Part shown: positions 33,882 to 43,319 of the stretch, one piece after another
How the letters are laid out: every line of letters starts with the position of its first letter
Position numbering within the stretch: the stretch's first letter is position 1
DNA from: Pristionchus mayeri
Taxonomy: Eukaryota > Nematoda > Chromadorea > Rhabditida > Neodiplogasteridae
Direction of reading: 5' to 3'
DNA length: 64,000 nt
Assembly: GCA_036245805.1 (NCBI GenBank)
Contig: BTRK01000002.1
Coordinates: 42,576,661 to 42,640,660, forward strand
Program-made: the position numbers and the translations under genes
The notes under the pieces: model-generated
Seen by the model: only the letters and a program-made list of their open reading frames with translations
What the model was told of the DNA's origin: nothing
The model's database searches: none

Positions 33882-34958
33882 ATGTCCAATCTCTGCAGGG
33901 TCCCTTTAATCAGTCTCCGAGTTGCTACATTGATTCTTGTGATGGACTCCCATCTCTACCTCCGAGCAGTTTTACTTCATTACTACCGTCTTGGCCGATC
34001 CGTGAAGGAGGCCCACTCTGCCCTGGCCCAGTCGGAAGGAGCTGACGCCCCCTCCATACCCTTCTGCTATAAGTGGTTCTCCCGCTTCAAGAAAGGGGAG
34101 TTTGGTCTCGATGATCAACCCCGCTCTGGACGCCCTCCCTCCCTCGATCAGCCTCTCGTTCTCCGCACACTGAAGCGCAAGCCCATGGCCAGTGTGCGTG
34201 AGTTGAAGAAGGATACTGGTACTCCCAGATCAACGGTGTCCGATATCCTCCATCGATCTGGGAAGAAGCCGAAACTCCCACAAGTGATTCCCCATGACCT
34301 CTCCCCCGAACAGCTGAAAAATCGTGTTCAAGTCTGTCGGGAATTACTCCATCGTAGATCCAATCTTCGATGGGTCAATTCCATCATCGCTACAGATGAG
34401 AAGTGGATCACGTACGATGACCCTGTGAGGAGACTGCAATGGGTGGATGCAGATGAGAAGCCCACGCCCGTCCAGAAGAAGGAAGAGCACGGAAATAAGT
34501 AACTCCTGTGCTTCTTCTTCTCAGTGCTCGGTCCCATCTACTGGGAGATCCTCGCCCCTGGCACCAGCATCAATGCCGACCTCTTTTCTGAACAACTGCA
34601 TGATGTCGCGATCAGAGTCCCTCCCAGACTCCTGAACCAGGGCAAAATTCTTCTTCTGATGGACAATACTCGCCCACATCGAGCTAAGATGACCCAGAAG
34701 AAAATGGACGAGCTGAAGATCGAGAGGATTCCCCATCCACTGTATTCCCCGGATCTCTCCCCATGCGACTACCACTGCTTCCGCTCTCTCTCTGACTTCT
34801 GCAAAGGAAAGAAGTTCAAGAATCGAGATGAAGTTGTGAGGGCTTTCGTGAACTGGGCGGTCTCGAAGAAATCCGCATTCTGGAAGAGAGGAATCGAGAC
34901 CCTGCCCAATCGCTGGAGGGAGGTAGTGAGAAAGAAGGGGGCATACATTGGTCACTGA
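33882..34958 (+). pseudogene. Mariner transposase (D34D) with one in-frame stop
   Basis: One frame is open over 33882-34958 except for a TAA at 34500-34502. The first third has a helix-turn-helix region (YYRLGRSVKEAHSALAQ, then FKKGEFGLDDQPRSGRP and the second HTH STVSDILHRSG). Catalytic signatures follow: IIATDEKWITYD, LLLMDNTRPH and YSPDLSPCDYHCF. There are exactly 34 residues between the second and third Asp, the D34D mark of mariner. It cuts and joins DNA at TA targets. It ends 38 bases before the right terminal repeat. The stop falls after HGNK, ahead of FSVLGPIYWEI, so this copy should be inactive unless the stop is read through. Start choice is approximate; the ATG at 33942 (MDSHLYLRA) is the more mariner-like one. 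Confidence 0.9.
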
Positions 34959-34995
34959 GAATTGTAAAGCATTGAATAAAAAATAAAAACAAAAA

Positions 34996-35022
34996 ATTAT
35001 ACGAACTTTCCGGACACCCCAA
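34996..35022 (-). repeat. Right 27-bp terminal inverted repeat of composite mariner
   Basis: The inverse reads TTGGGGTGTCCGGAAAGTTC followed by G where the left end has A, then identical bases. TA follows at 35023-35024. Confidence 0.9.
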
Positions 35023-35024
35023 TA

Positions 35025-35470
35025 TGTGTAAAAAAGGACTCGAAAACAATGCTAACCCAAAATGTTAGTAACGTTCGAAGACACGTCAACTATGTTATTG
35101 TCACCAAATTTCGTAATTCGGGGGCATTTACGGTGAAATGCAATGAAGTAACAGTGGTACACAGCCAATTCAACGTTTTGATTGTCCAATCCAGATCGCG
35201 GTACCACGTAATTTTTTTATCGTGAAAGAAAGCATAAATGATGATTTTTTTCGTTATTGTTTCTAGGGTGCAGATTTCGAAATTCGGGCAGGCGTATTTT
35301 CATTTCACAGTAGATCATCGATCCTGTGTGCAAAATTAAGAAATAGTTGTGCAAATTATTTTTTTTACTCTTTAAAAACAGAGAAAAAATTGTGATTATT
35401 TATTACTCGCACAATCGAATACGTATGACGACTTCAATTACATAATTTTAATTGGGAAACAATCGACTCT
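35025..35470. other. Right flank of insertion, 5' region of copy B
   Basis: The first 100 or so bases match about 36801-36900, downstream of the empty site. No gene is seen. It would be the displaced promoter-side sequence of copy B and the 3' flank of copy C. Confidence 0.6.
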
Positions 35471-36648
35471 TTACAGTTCACATTCCTTAGCGGTGATTGT
35501 GAAAAGGGCATCGCCGGGATGTGAAGCACTCTCTTCCAATAGGGCTACCATTGTACCGGTGGCATCCACTGCTTCTTTCATAGCATTCCATCTCATTCTG
35601 GAGATGAATATATTTATATGCGATGAATAGGACTTGAGCTCGATTGCACATCCCAAGGCTGTGGCTTGGGTACAAAACTCAACAAGCAACTCATCGGATA
35701 GATACATATGTCTCATGTCCAGTGAAAGCTTTTCGATAATTTTTGATTGAATAAGATCCAGAATAGGTCGTTTTGAATATCGATCTAGGAAATGTTTCAA
35801 AGTAAACTTTTCAATGGGAACTTTGGAAATTCCGTTTAGTAAAATATTTCTCTCAAATTTTCCTCTAAAATCGAAATCGATATGCAGCTCTTGTATTCGA
35901 GAACATCGTCTGAATATTCGATTGAACATTTTCACAAATATTTCTGTGAATTGTAGATTGTTCATATCTCGTTCGACAATGGTGAACAAGTGAATAATCT
36001 GTAAGAAATAGGAATTTGTGTGTGATTACAGAAATAAAAATAGGTCTTAAAATGTGCTTACATCGTTCGAATGAACCGAAGAACATATGGTCCAATTTCC
36101 AACTCCAAAAAATGGAGCGAATTTTCGAGGAATGTGTATATAGAGCAATTCTTTGTCAAAGGTATACTTTTGCGGCTGATGGACCCATTCGAAGGATGAA
36201 ATAGCCGGGAGCCGCTTTTTGTCGCTGAGCTGTTCTTGTGCTAGAGCGAACCAACGACGTGAAAGCTGCGGATTATGAACTTTCAAATGTTCATCAACTC
36301 GAAAAAAACTTCCTAATAGTAACACGGAGAAATAAGAACTCACGAGCATCATGTTGTCGATGTGTTCCAGTCCCACTCGGATGATCATGCGTATGACATC
36401 CGATGGAAGGGTAGTCAGGAATACTTCCTCTTTCACGATCGAGGTATCGGAGATATGCAGGGACTGAATTATCAAATAAAGCAACAACTTCAAAGCGATA
36501 AAATATCACGCGTTCTCGTCCTATACACGCACTCGTGAGATCTTGAAATCTCGTATTGACTCACCCTGATTAATCCTCCAATTTCTCCTCGCGCACCATC
36601 GTCGAGCTCTCGTATAATTTGAAAAATATCCGCATTGTTCGAATCCAT
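35471..36648 (-). CDS. F-box-like family copy C, intact (311 aa)
   Basis: Four exons (36648-36565, 36463-36344, 36265-36062, 35998-35471; 84, 120, 204 and 528 nt) with introns of 63-101 bp close in frame. Exon 1 starts MDSNNADIFQIIREL. Exon 2 carries the F-box-like LPSDVIRMIIRVGLEHIDNM. Exon 3 has RRWFALAQEQLSDKKRLPA and IPRKFAPFFGVGNWTI. Exon 4 has IFRRCSRIQELHIDFDF, EFCTQATALGCAIELKSY and AVDATGTMVALLEE. It is the reference for judging copies A and B. F-box membership is an inference from one motif; such proteins link substrates to SCF ubiquitin ligase, and nematode genomes hold large fast-evolving sets. The 3' half might act as the substrate-binding part. Confidence 0.8.
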
Positions 36649-37089
36649 GAAAGATGATGTAAAGATCAGAATGAGGATACTGTATCTGACTAGACGCTTT
36701 AGAATCGATGTAACGATCAACTACGTAAAGCGGGTGGTACTGCCAAAATATAGTAATGTGATACAAGCATTATCGGGAAATGATGATTCCCAGAGTAAAG
36801 TATGTGTAAAAACGGACTCGAAAAAATGCTAATCCAAAATGTTAGTAACGTTGGAAGACACGCCAATTATGTAACTAGATTTCGTAATTCGGGCGCCTAT
36901 TCATTTCACATTGCCGATAGGTGGAAGGCAATGAAGAAACAGCGGTACAAAGCCGATTGGATATGTGGACTGTTCAAACCAGATCGTGGTATCATGTGAT
37001 TACTTCTTTATCGAGAGCAAACAATTGAAACCGGATTAAATTTCATTAAATTACGTAATTATTCTTACGCAATACTGCATATGGTAACA
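36649..37089. other. Upstream of copy C, contains the empty mariner target site
   Basis: Around 36797-36802 the sequence runs through AAAGTATGTGTAAAAACGG without interruption. This corresponds to the two flanks of the 11-kb insertion at 24050-35022. Confidence 0.85.
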
Positions 37090-39852
37090 TTATCTAGCTT
37101 TAGCTGTGATAGTGAACATGGTTTCAGACGAGCCGGGATGTGCTTTAGCCTCTTTCAGTGTCGCTACAACTCTACCGGTAGCTTTCATGGCTTCTTTTAT
37201 CGTGTTCGATCTTAATCTCGAGGAGACCAGCTCTGTCCGCGAAGCACAGTACGTGATTTCGACTGTGCAGCCAAGGCTCGTAGATTGGGTACAGAACTCT
37301 GCAAACAACTCATCGTTCATATGCACATGTCTTATGTCCAGTGATAGCTTCTTGATAGTTTTCGATCGAAGAATATTCAGAATTTCAGATCCGGAATTTG
37401 TATCCAGAATTGTTTTTAATGTAATATTTTCGATGGGAACTTCCAAAATGCAGTTCAGTAGAATATTTCTCGCTAATTGATGTAGATATAAATCGAAATT
37501 GATATACAGTTCTTGTATTCGAGAACATCGTTTGAAAATGCGTTTGAGTATTTTCACAATTTTTTCTGTACACTTTCGATCCTTCGGTTGACGTTCAATA
37601 ATGGTGAACAAGAGAATAATCTTGAAGAAATGACGTGATCTCCAACAACGTAAAAAATTGGTATCAAAAATGCGCTTACGTCATTCGAATGGCTCGAAGA
37701 ACGAATGTTACTATGTCTAACTTCGAAAAATTGAGCAAATTTTCGAGGGATATGTATATAGAGAAACTCTTTGTCATATGTATACTTTTGAGGCTCATGG
37801 ACCCATTCGAATAGTGAAAGAGCCGGTAGCCATCTTTTGTCACTGATATGTTCTTGTGAGAGAGTATACCAATGATTTGAAGTCTGCAAAACTATGGACA
37901 TATGATGTTACCAATATTCACAATTATAACCAGGTAATTAATTACTTGTGCAATGTGCAAGCCTGGGGCAATATATAATATTGTTATAATAGTTATTGAA
38001 CTCACTAGCATCATCTTGTTGATGTGTTCCTGTCCCACTCTGATAATCAGGCGAATGATGTCAGAGGGGAGGATGGACAAATTTATTGCCTCGTTCTTAC
38101 TTGAGGAATCGGATATATGAAGGGACTAAATGAGCAAATATAACGACCAGATAAAATCATCTTTGTATCAGGTCGTCTCAAAAGTTTCTGACTATTTTCA
38201 TTTTTTCATGTTTTCATCTCTCCTGTCCTTGGATGTTGATCGATTTACTTCTGGTCTTCTACCATATACAAGGGCTTGGGTTTACTATCTAGCGCATACT
38301 ACCTCAGTCCTAAAGAGTTCGTAAGATTCTCGCGATAAACTCTGAAATTCAACGAGATGGCAAAAGGGACCAACTTTTTCAAAGGTTCAAAATTCTCCGG
38401 AAAACCGTGTGAGGTGCAAATTTAATACACTACTGTGAAGTACTCCCAACATGTTATTAACGATGTACTCATACATTCACGTATATCATGAGCACACAAT
38501 CTGAAATGTGCACTAGCTGGTACTTCACGAAGTATCATCAATAGATCCTGGAATTGTATTGAGGATCCGAGAGAGCTCATTTGCGGTGATTTGTGAAGTG
38601 CTTTCCTAATAAATATATGTTTAGAATTAGGATTAGAGTGCGGAGATGAAGAGGAAGAGGAAGAGTTCACAGCTCTTTTGAGCGGTCGAACGACGAATGA
38701 TGAAGAGAGGGAGGGATTGGCGAGCTCTTCAAGAAGAGCGAGAGGGTCTTCTTGAAGAGCAGAGCTCTTTCACACAATTTAAAACGAATAAAATGACTTT
38801 TTTGATGCATTATGCTAGCGTATTTGCATTGCGCAGCCACCCTCTACATCCCTCGTCTAGATTATCGTCCCCACCTTCATTGCCCATGCGCACGTATAAC
38901 AAAGTCCAGATTGGACTCCATTGCACGATCCCTTCTATTTTCTCATGATATTATGCGTGCCTTATACCTTTGGTGCTCTTCTCCCTTTCCTGACGTCCCC
39001 AGCTTGACCCTAGAACCCAACTAAGCTAGTATGGACATGCGGAGAGTCGAGGGGTGCACCTTTTCTGCTACTCCCTTGTTGACAGCCTTTGACACAGTAT
39101 GCAAATCACATCTCGCTAATGCTTACATCATTTGAACCAAAGAAACATCCATCTTTGTCAATTCTCTGCAAGAAGAGAACCCTCTATTCTTGAAGAGACA
39201 CCGCTCCATCTCACTCTTCAAGAAGAGATGATCTCAATTTGCATCCGTTCTCTCACTCGTCACTCTTCATCTCCGCATTCTAATTAGGAGATATTTGAAC
39301 CATCCGTTGGTGAGTTTAGTTTATCGGAATGTGGAAGTCCAATCTCAAGCATTAAAATATGACATTTTCGCAATCTCCCGTTCCAAGCTAGCATTGATTT
39401 TAAGAGGTTATCAGAACAATTAGTCCTTAGACTATCCCTCATTCACCAGGCAGAATCAACATGGCAATCCTATTCGATAATTCATCATCAAAATGCGCCA
39501 AAAAGCATATTTCGACCTCTCGGCAAAAATAATTAATTTCTCTCATACCACGCCTCAGAGTTTAGATTTCAATGCATGGTAGTATTACATTATCAAGACC
39601 CTAATTCACGCTAAAGGGAAAATTGAAACATCCGATGGTGACAGAGCAAACTTGAAAAATTAAATAGTCAGAAACTTTTGAGACAACCTAATGCATCAAG
39701 CTTGTACAATGAATAGGTGTTGGTATCCTCTCTAGAAAGAAGAGGATCAACTTATTACAATTACTCACCTTCATTAATCCTCGAATAAATCCTCGTTCGT
39801 CGTCGTTGAGCTCTCGAATAAGTGGATTATTATTAATGATCCTCGAATCCAT
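37090..39852 (-). CDS. F-box-like family copy D, intact (312 aa) with a transposon in intron 1
   Basis: Exon 1 (39852-39769, MDSRIINNNPLIRELNDDER) is separated from exon 2 (38125-38006, LPSDIIRLIIRVGQEHINKM) by a 1.64-kb intron almost filled by a TIR element. Exon 3 is 37883-37680 (HWYTLSQEHISDKRWLPA; IPRKFAQFFEV) and exon 4 is 37620-37090 (IFKRCSRIQELYINFDLY; LGCTVEI; AMKATGRVVATL). Exon sizes 84, 120, 204 and 531 nt parallel copy C. The exon 4 acceptor ends AAG rather than CAG. It is open throughout but has diverged in exon 1 more than the other copies, and expression depends on splicing the large intron. Confidence 0.75.
38168..39691. mobile_element. Mariner-like TIR element in intron (1,524 bp)
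   Basis: The left end is TCAGGTCGTCTCAAAAGTTT and the inverse of the right end is TTAGGTTGTCTCAAAAGTTT, both continuing CTGACTAT. TA precedes the left end; the right flank has TG where TA is expected, probably mutated. Internal inverted pieces (GCGGAGATGAAGAG near 38641 and its inverse near 39265) occur. No transposase is found. Confidence 0.7.
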
Positions 39853-40523
39853 GACAGCCAATTCAATTATATTAGAACGGTGAAGCCCTGACTAAGCGCT
39901 TGAGATTTGAACATGCGATCGGCTTAGAAAAGCGGCTGGCACTGCAATAGATACAAGCACAATAGTATCTGAATATATAGGGACTCGGAAAATTATATTC
40001 CATCTTTCCGCCTAATGAATGGAAATGTATTACTAGTATGGTCGTCTCTGTATTATATTTGATTTAAAACGGTAGTAAATATGTTGGAAGTTATTTTTTG
40101 CGTTTTGTAGAATTTACAAATATCTAGAATTTCCTCAATTCATCGGCATATTGTCATAACCAAATGATTTCACAAAGATGAACTAACAAGTGTAGGAATG
40201 TTTAGGGCATTCCAAATGCTGTTATTGTCATGCCCGTGAGTACATTTATTCGTGAAGAGTTCGCCTTACGATTCCATCGACTCTTCATTATTTTCCTTTA
40301 GAACTACTTCCTCGTAAATCATCCAGTCCATAAAGTATGGAGAATAAGTATATTATCCAAATTTCGAGCTATGTTTTCATCTTACTTGTATTTACGAATT
40401 CTTGCACGTTTCTCATTACTGAATCTAATTGCCAGTAATATTCGGACTCTCACACGTTTCCATGTTCTCTCTCTGTGTCTAATCGACGAGAGAGTGTGCA
40501 AACTGAGGAGAGCGTAGGACCAT
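39853..40523. other. Intergenic; weak hairpin near 40455-40510
   Basis: No gene. The hairpin core (CTCTCTCTGTG...CGACGAGAGAGTGTGC) resembles those at 13137-13226 and 23388-23500. Confidence 0.4.
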
Positions 40524-40778
40524 CTCTGGTTTCTTCCAATCAGTAGGTGGGCAACTCCCCACCCACTGGTCAGGGCACTGGTTACGAACTGGTCAGGGCA
40601 CTAGTTAACCAGTGGTTAGCATAAACTCCGCCCATCACAACTGGTTAACCACTAGTCAAAAACAGCTAACCACTGGTTAAACAGATAGAGTGGGAAGGGT
40701 TTAGACTATTCACTGGTTGACCAGTGTCCTGCCCAGTGGGTGGGGAGTTGCCCACCTACTGGTTGGAAGAAACCAGAG
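40524..40778. mobile_element. MITE, 255 bp with 46-bp inverted ends
   Basis: Ends starting CTCTGGTTTCTTCCAA match as inverted repeats at about 45 of 46 bases. The interior holds several copies of ACTGGTTAACCACT-like palindromic motifs. No coding capacity. Target duplication not clear. Confidence 0.75.
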
Positions 40779-41699
40779 ATTACTCATCCTACGGCCTTTC
40801 AACTAAACTGGCGAGAGGTGCGAAGAGATCACTCGAAGTCCTTCACTTACTCCTAATTAGCGCTTGTGATTCATACATCTGCATCTTGTTTTACTTCCGC
40901 CTTCCCACTCACTTCCTACTGCCGTATGACAACAACACTGGTAGTATTTCTGGTTAAAGGAGGAATCTTAGCTACCGCGCGTGGTTAGAGAAACAAGAGT
41001 GTCATTATCTCGCCTCGCGCGCTGTCTCGCTCCTTTCCTGAGCAATTTCACCTGATGTCAATGGCTGGAAATCGGCCAAGTTGCGATAACTCAGTTCAGA
41101 GCAGAGATAAAAACGAGAAATTTTCTCAATCCCTTATCGTTGGGGAAAGCTTGGCAATGGTAGTGAGTCATTTTTTGTAGTTTTTCCTTTGCTCATCCTA
41201 TAATATACTGGAAACGTTTGGCACATTATGCCGTGGAAGGCGAAGATTATATTCATTTATTTACGATCAAAGATTGCAGGAACGTTATCAAAATGAAAAT
41301 CATATGAAAGGTAAATCAGATCGATACGACAAAGCAGAATATTGATTGTTAAATGGAAAAACTGTATAGCATAACTGCAGGAGCCATTAAGCCGACCATC
41401 TTGAAATACAAATGGAATTGGATATTTCCTTAAGATTGATGGGAGCTGAGTTGCCCGACAGTCTTGATACTGTTGACATTGGCGATTTTGAGAGGACGAG
41501 TAAACAGAAATTAATTTTTATTATGCAAATATAATACTAAAAAATGTCTTACCTCAACACTGGCGAAAATGCAAGAAGAAGATAAATGTGCATGAGTGAC
41601 GTTTTTTTAAAATGGTTATCAGTAATGTATGTGTTGATTTTTGGGTCTCTCAAAGCGAAACGTTTGACCTTGTAGGCGCAGGCTATTGACAACTATATT
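40779..41699. other. Intergenic with SINE-like tail fragment
   Basis: No gene seen. The segment about 41085-41145 (GATAACTCAGTTCAGAGCAGAGATAAAA) resembles the tail of the tRNA-like element at 42701-42765, so it may be a fragment of the same repeat family. Confidence 0.4.
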
Positions 41700-42457
41700 T
41701 TTTTCTGAGTGTTTACTTACAGCTCTCACATATGGAGTTAGAGGACTTATCGGGAAGAACTGTATAAATACCTGCGAAACAATAATAATTAAAGAAAAAC
41801 TATAATAAAACGATATTCTAAATTACCTGAAGCACCGTGAATATCGCAAATACTAGGCAATTGCAGAGCGTAGTTGCGAAGAGACCCTGAAAATGAGATG
41901 ATCCCGCTATTTTTTTTCCTAATAATAAATGTATCATGATATTGGCACAAGAGAATAGGCGAGGATCACGTAAGCAACAGAAAACATGAGATACGATGTC
42001 GCAAATTTGTTCTGCATTAGCATACCACTTCAGTCGTTCGTTTAGCCTTGCTCTGCTTGAAAGCTTCGATAATGTTCTTCTTGTTTCCATAATACATTAG
42101 AGATGCAGCATTGATCAGGATTTGGGTCAACGTTGTAAGCACGTAATACGCAATCATCGCATATTTTACAATCTGAAAAATTTTTCATTTTATAATTGCG
42201 GAAAAATAGCTTACCTCCCATGCTACTCCTTCTCCTATGGAAGCCGAGAACCAAACTGGCCGGTAAATCCAATGCGATGGGACTAGGAAGGGTGTCCACA
42301 CTAGGAACTGCAAATCATGAATCTTTGGGGCAGAAATATAGGTTAGGTTTTTACTCGAATTGATAGCAGAAGTGGAATGGGATAGATGCATATTAATGAA
42401 TTTATTGTGTAAGATTTGTCGTACTGAAAGATAATTGGGGATGTGTCTTTATATTAA

Positions 42458-42813
42458 AAAAGGAGTGTCAACAAAGTTAAACTTTTGATGCTGCCGTAAC
42501 CATTACCTTGCCCACCCTCCAAAGATCATAGCGCGAGCTAGGTATAGCTCAGTGGTAGAGCAGCCGGCATGTGATCGGTAGGTTGCGGGTTCGATTCCCG
42601 CAAAATGTTTTCGAAAAATCCTCAAGATGTTTGAATTCCCGCACGTCCCTTCCCTATTAAGGACCATGAGCGCCTATGGCACCCTGCCAACTAATGATAA
42701 CTCTGTTCAAAATAGAGATATGAAAGTGAAATTTTCAGAATCTCTTTTGGTTGTGCAAAGCAAGGTCTTGGTTATGACAGCTTCAAAAGTTCAACTTTGC
42801 TGACGCGCCTTCT
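42458..42813. mobile_element. TTAA-flanked inverted-repeat element with tRNA-like core
   Basis: TTAA flanks both sides (42454-42457 and 42814-42817). The ends (left AAAAGGAGTGTCAACAAAG; inverse of right AGAAGGCGCGTCAGCAAAG) match imperfectly as inverted repeats for about 55 bases. A TTAA duplication is used by Kolobok and piggyBac elements. The element lies in an intron of the GPCR gene and contains a tRNA-like sequence. Confidence 0.7.
42541..42601 (+). pseudogene. tRNA-like sequence (SINE head or tRNA pseudogene)
   Basis: A-box TAGCTCAGTGG and B-box GGTTCGATTCC are well formed, as is the T-stem GCGGG/CCCGC. The acceptor arm does not pair and the anticodon arm pairs only by shifting, so it is not a working tRNA. 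The following 160 bases resemble a SINE body shared with 41085-41145. Confidence 0.6.
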
Positions 42814-43319
42814 TTAATGAACTCACCTTGCTGTATAAAAGAGGTCGCGCGATCGCAAAGAATCTGTTCAAGGAGAGGGCAATTCCGAAGCCGAATTGTG
42901 CGTAGCAAGGAACCCACACAATAATTTTGGCAATGACGACCACAGCGGAATTGTTATGCTCTTTAAAATCGAGTACACAACCCCAATATATGACAAATTG
43001 CCAAAAAAAGTACCGAGCTCTCGATAGAATGAGCACATGAAATTCTGCACGGCCAACTTATCAAAAAGGATGAAAACGAACATTATGGTATCCTGTAATT
43101 CACTGTATAATTTCTCAATAATTAATTCACTTATATTCCTTTAATGGTATACAGTTTCAAGTACTGGCTTCCACTGTAGGAGATGCTACGGTAGATCCGA
43201 GTATACGAGTAGGAGGATAGACCAACGGTCAGTACAGCAACTCCAGATGTGAAAAAAGCGAGTATGGCTCCAAAAGTCCGGAAATAGCTTCTGACATCTG
43301 GAAAGGATGAAGAAAACAC

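Larger units (their letters stand above)
24050..35022 (+). mobile_element. Composite mariner element with cargo genes (10,973 bp)
   Basis: The left end 24050-24076 and the inverse of the right end 34996-35022 agree at 26 of 27 bases, beginning TTGGGGTGTCCGGAAAGTTC. A TA dinucleotide flanks each side (24048-24049 and 35023-35024). The flanks join perfectly in the paralogous segment: the sequence left of 24050 matches that ending at about 36800, and the sequence right of 35024 (TGTGTAAAAA.GGACTCG) follows immediately there, with TA once. So the whole 11 kb entered as one unit. It contains a mariner transposase near its right end, a Kolobok/THAP-type transposase gene and a truncated USP gene. 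No second copy of the terminal repeat is visible beside the transposase. A standard mariner is about 1.3 kb. Confidence 0.85.
41700..43300 (-). pseudogene. 7-TM chemoreceptor-type GPCR gene, probably degraded
   Basis: Minus-strand exons in order: about 43300-43133 (FRTFGAILAFFTSGVAVLTV), about 43088-43018 (MFVFILFDKLAV), about 42965-42830 (ALSLNRFFAIARPLLYSK, the NRxxAI..P..Y signature of nematode Srx-like receptors), about 42310-42215 (FLVWTPFLVPSHW), about 42172-42020 (YYVLTTLTQILINAASLMYY), then TSYLMFSVAYVILAYSLVP (about 41995-41935), which is in a different frame with no space for an intron, and about 41887-41828 and 41772-41720. Helices and order suit a G-protein coupled chemosensory receptor in the plasma membrane. 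The frame break near 42015 suggests a pseudogene; the 5' end is not defined. Confidence 0.55.

Noticed and set aside
33882..34958. A stand-alone 1.3-kb mariner inside unrelated DNA
   Set aside because: No inverted partner of the right terminal repeat was found between about 33.6 kb and the transposase; the only matching partner is at 24050, and the empty site supports the larger unit.
42541..42601. Functional tRNA gene
   Set aside because: A- and B-boxes are good but the acceptor stem does not pair and the anticodon arm is irregular.
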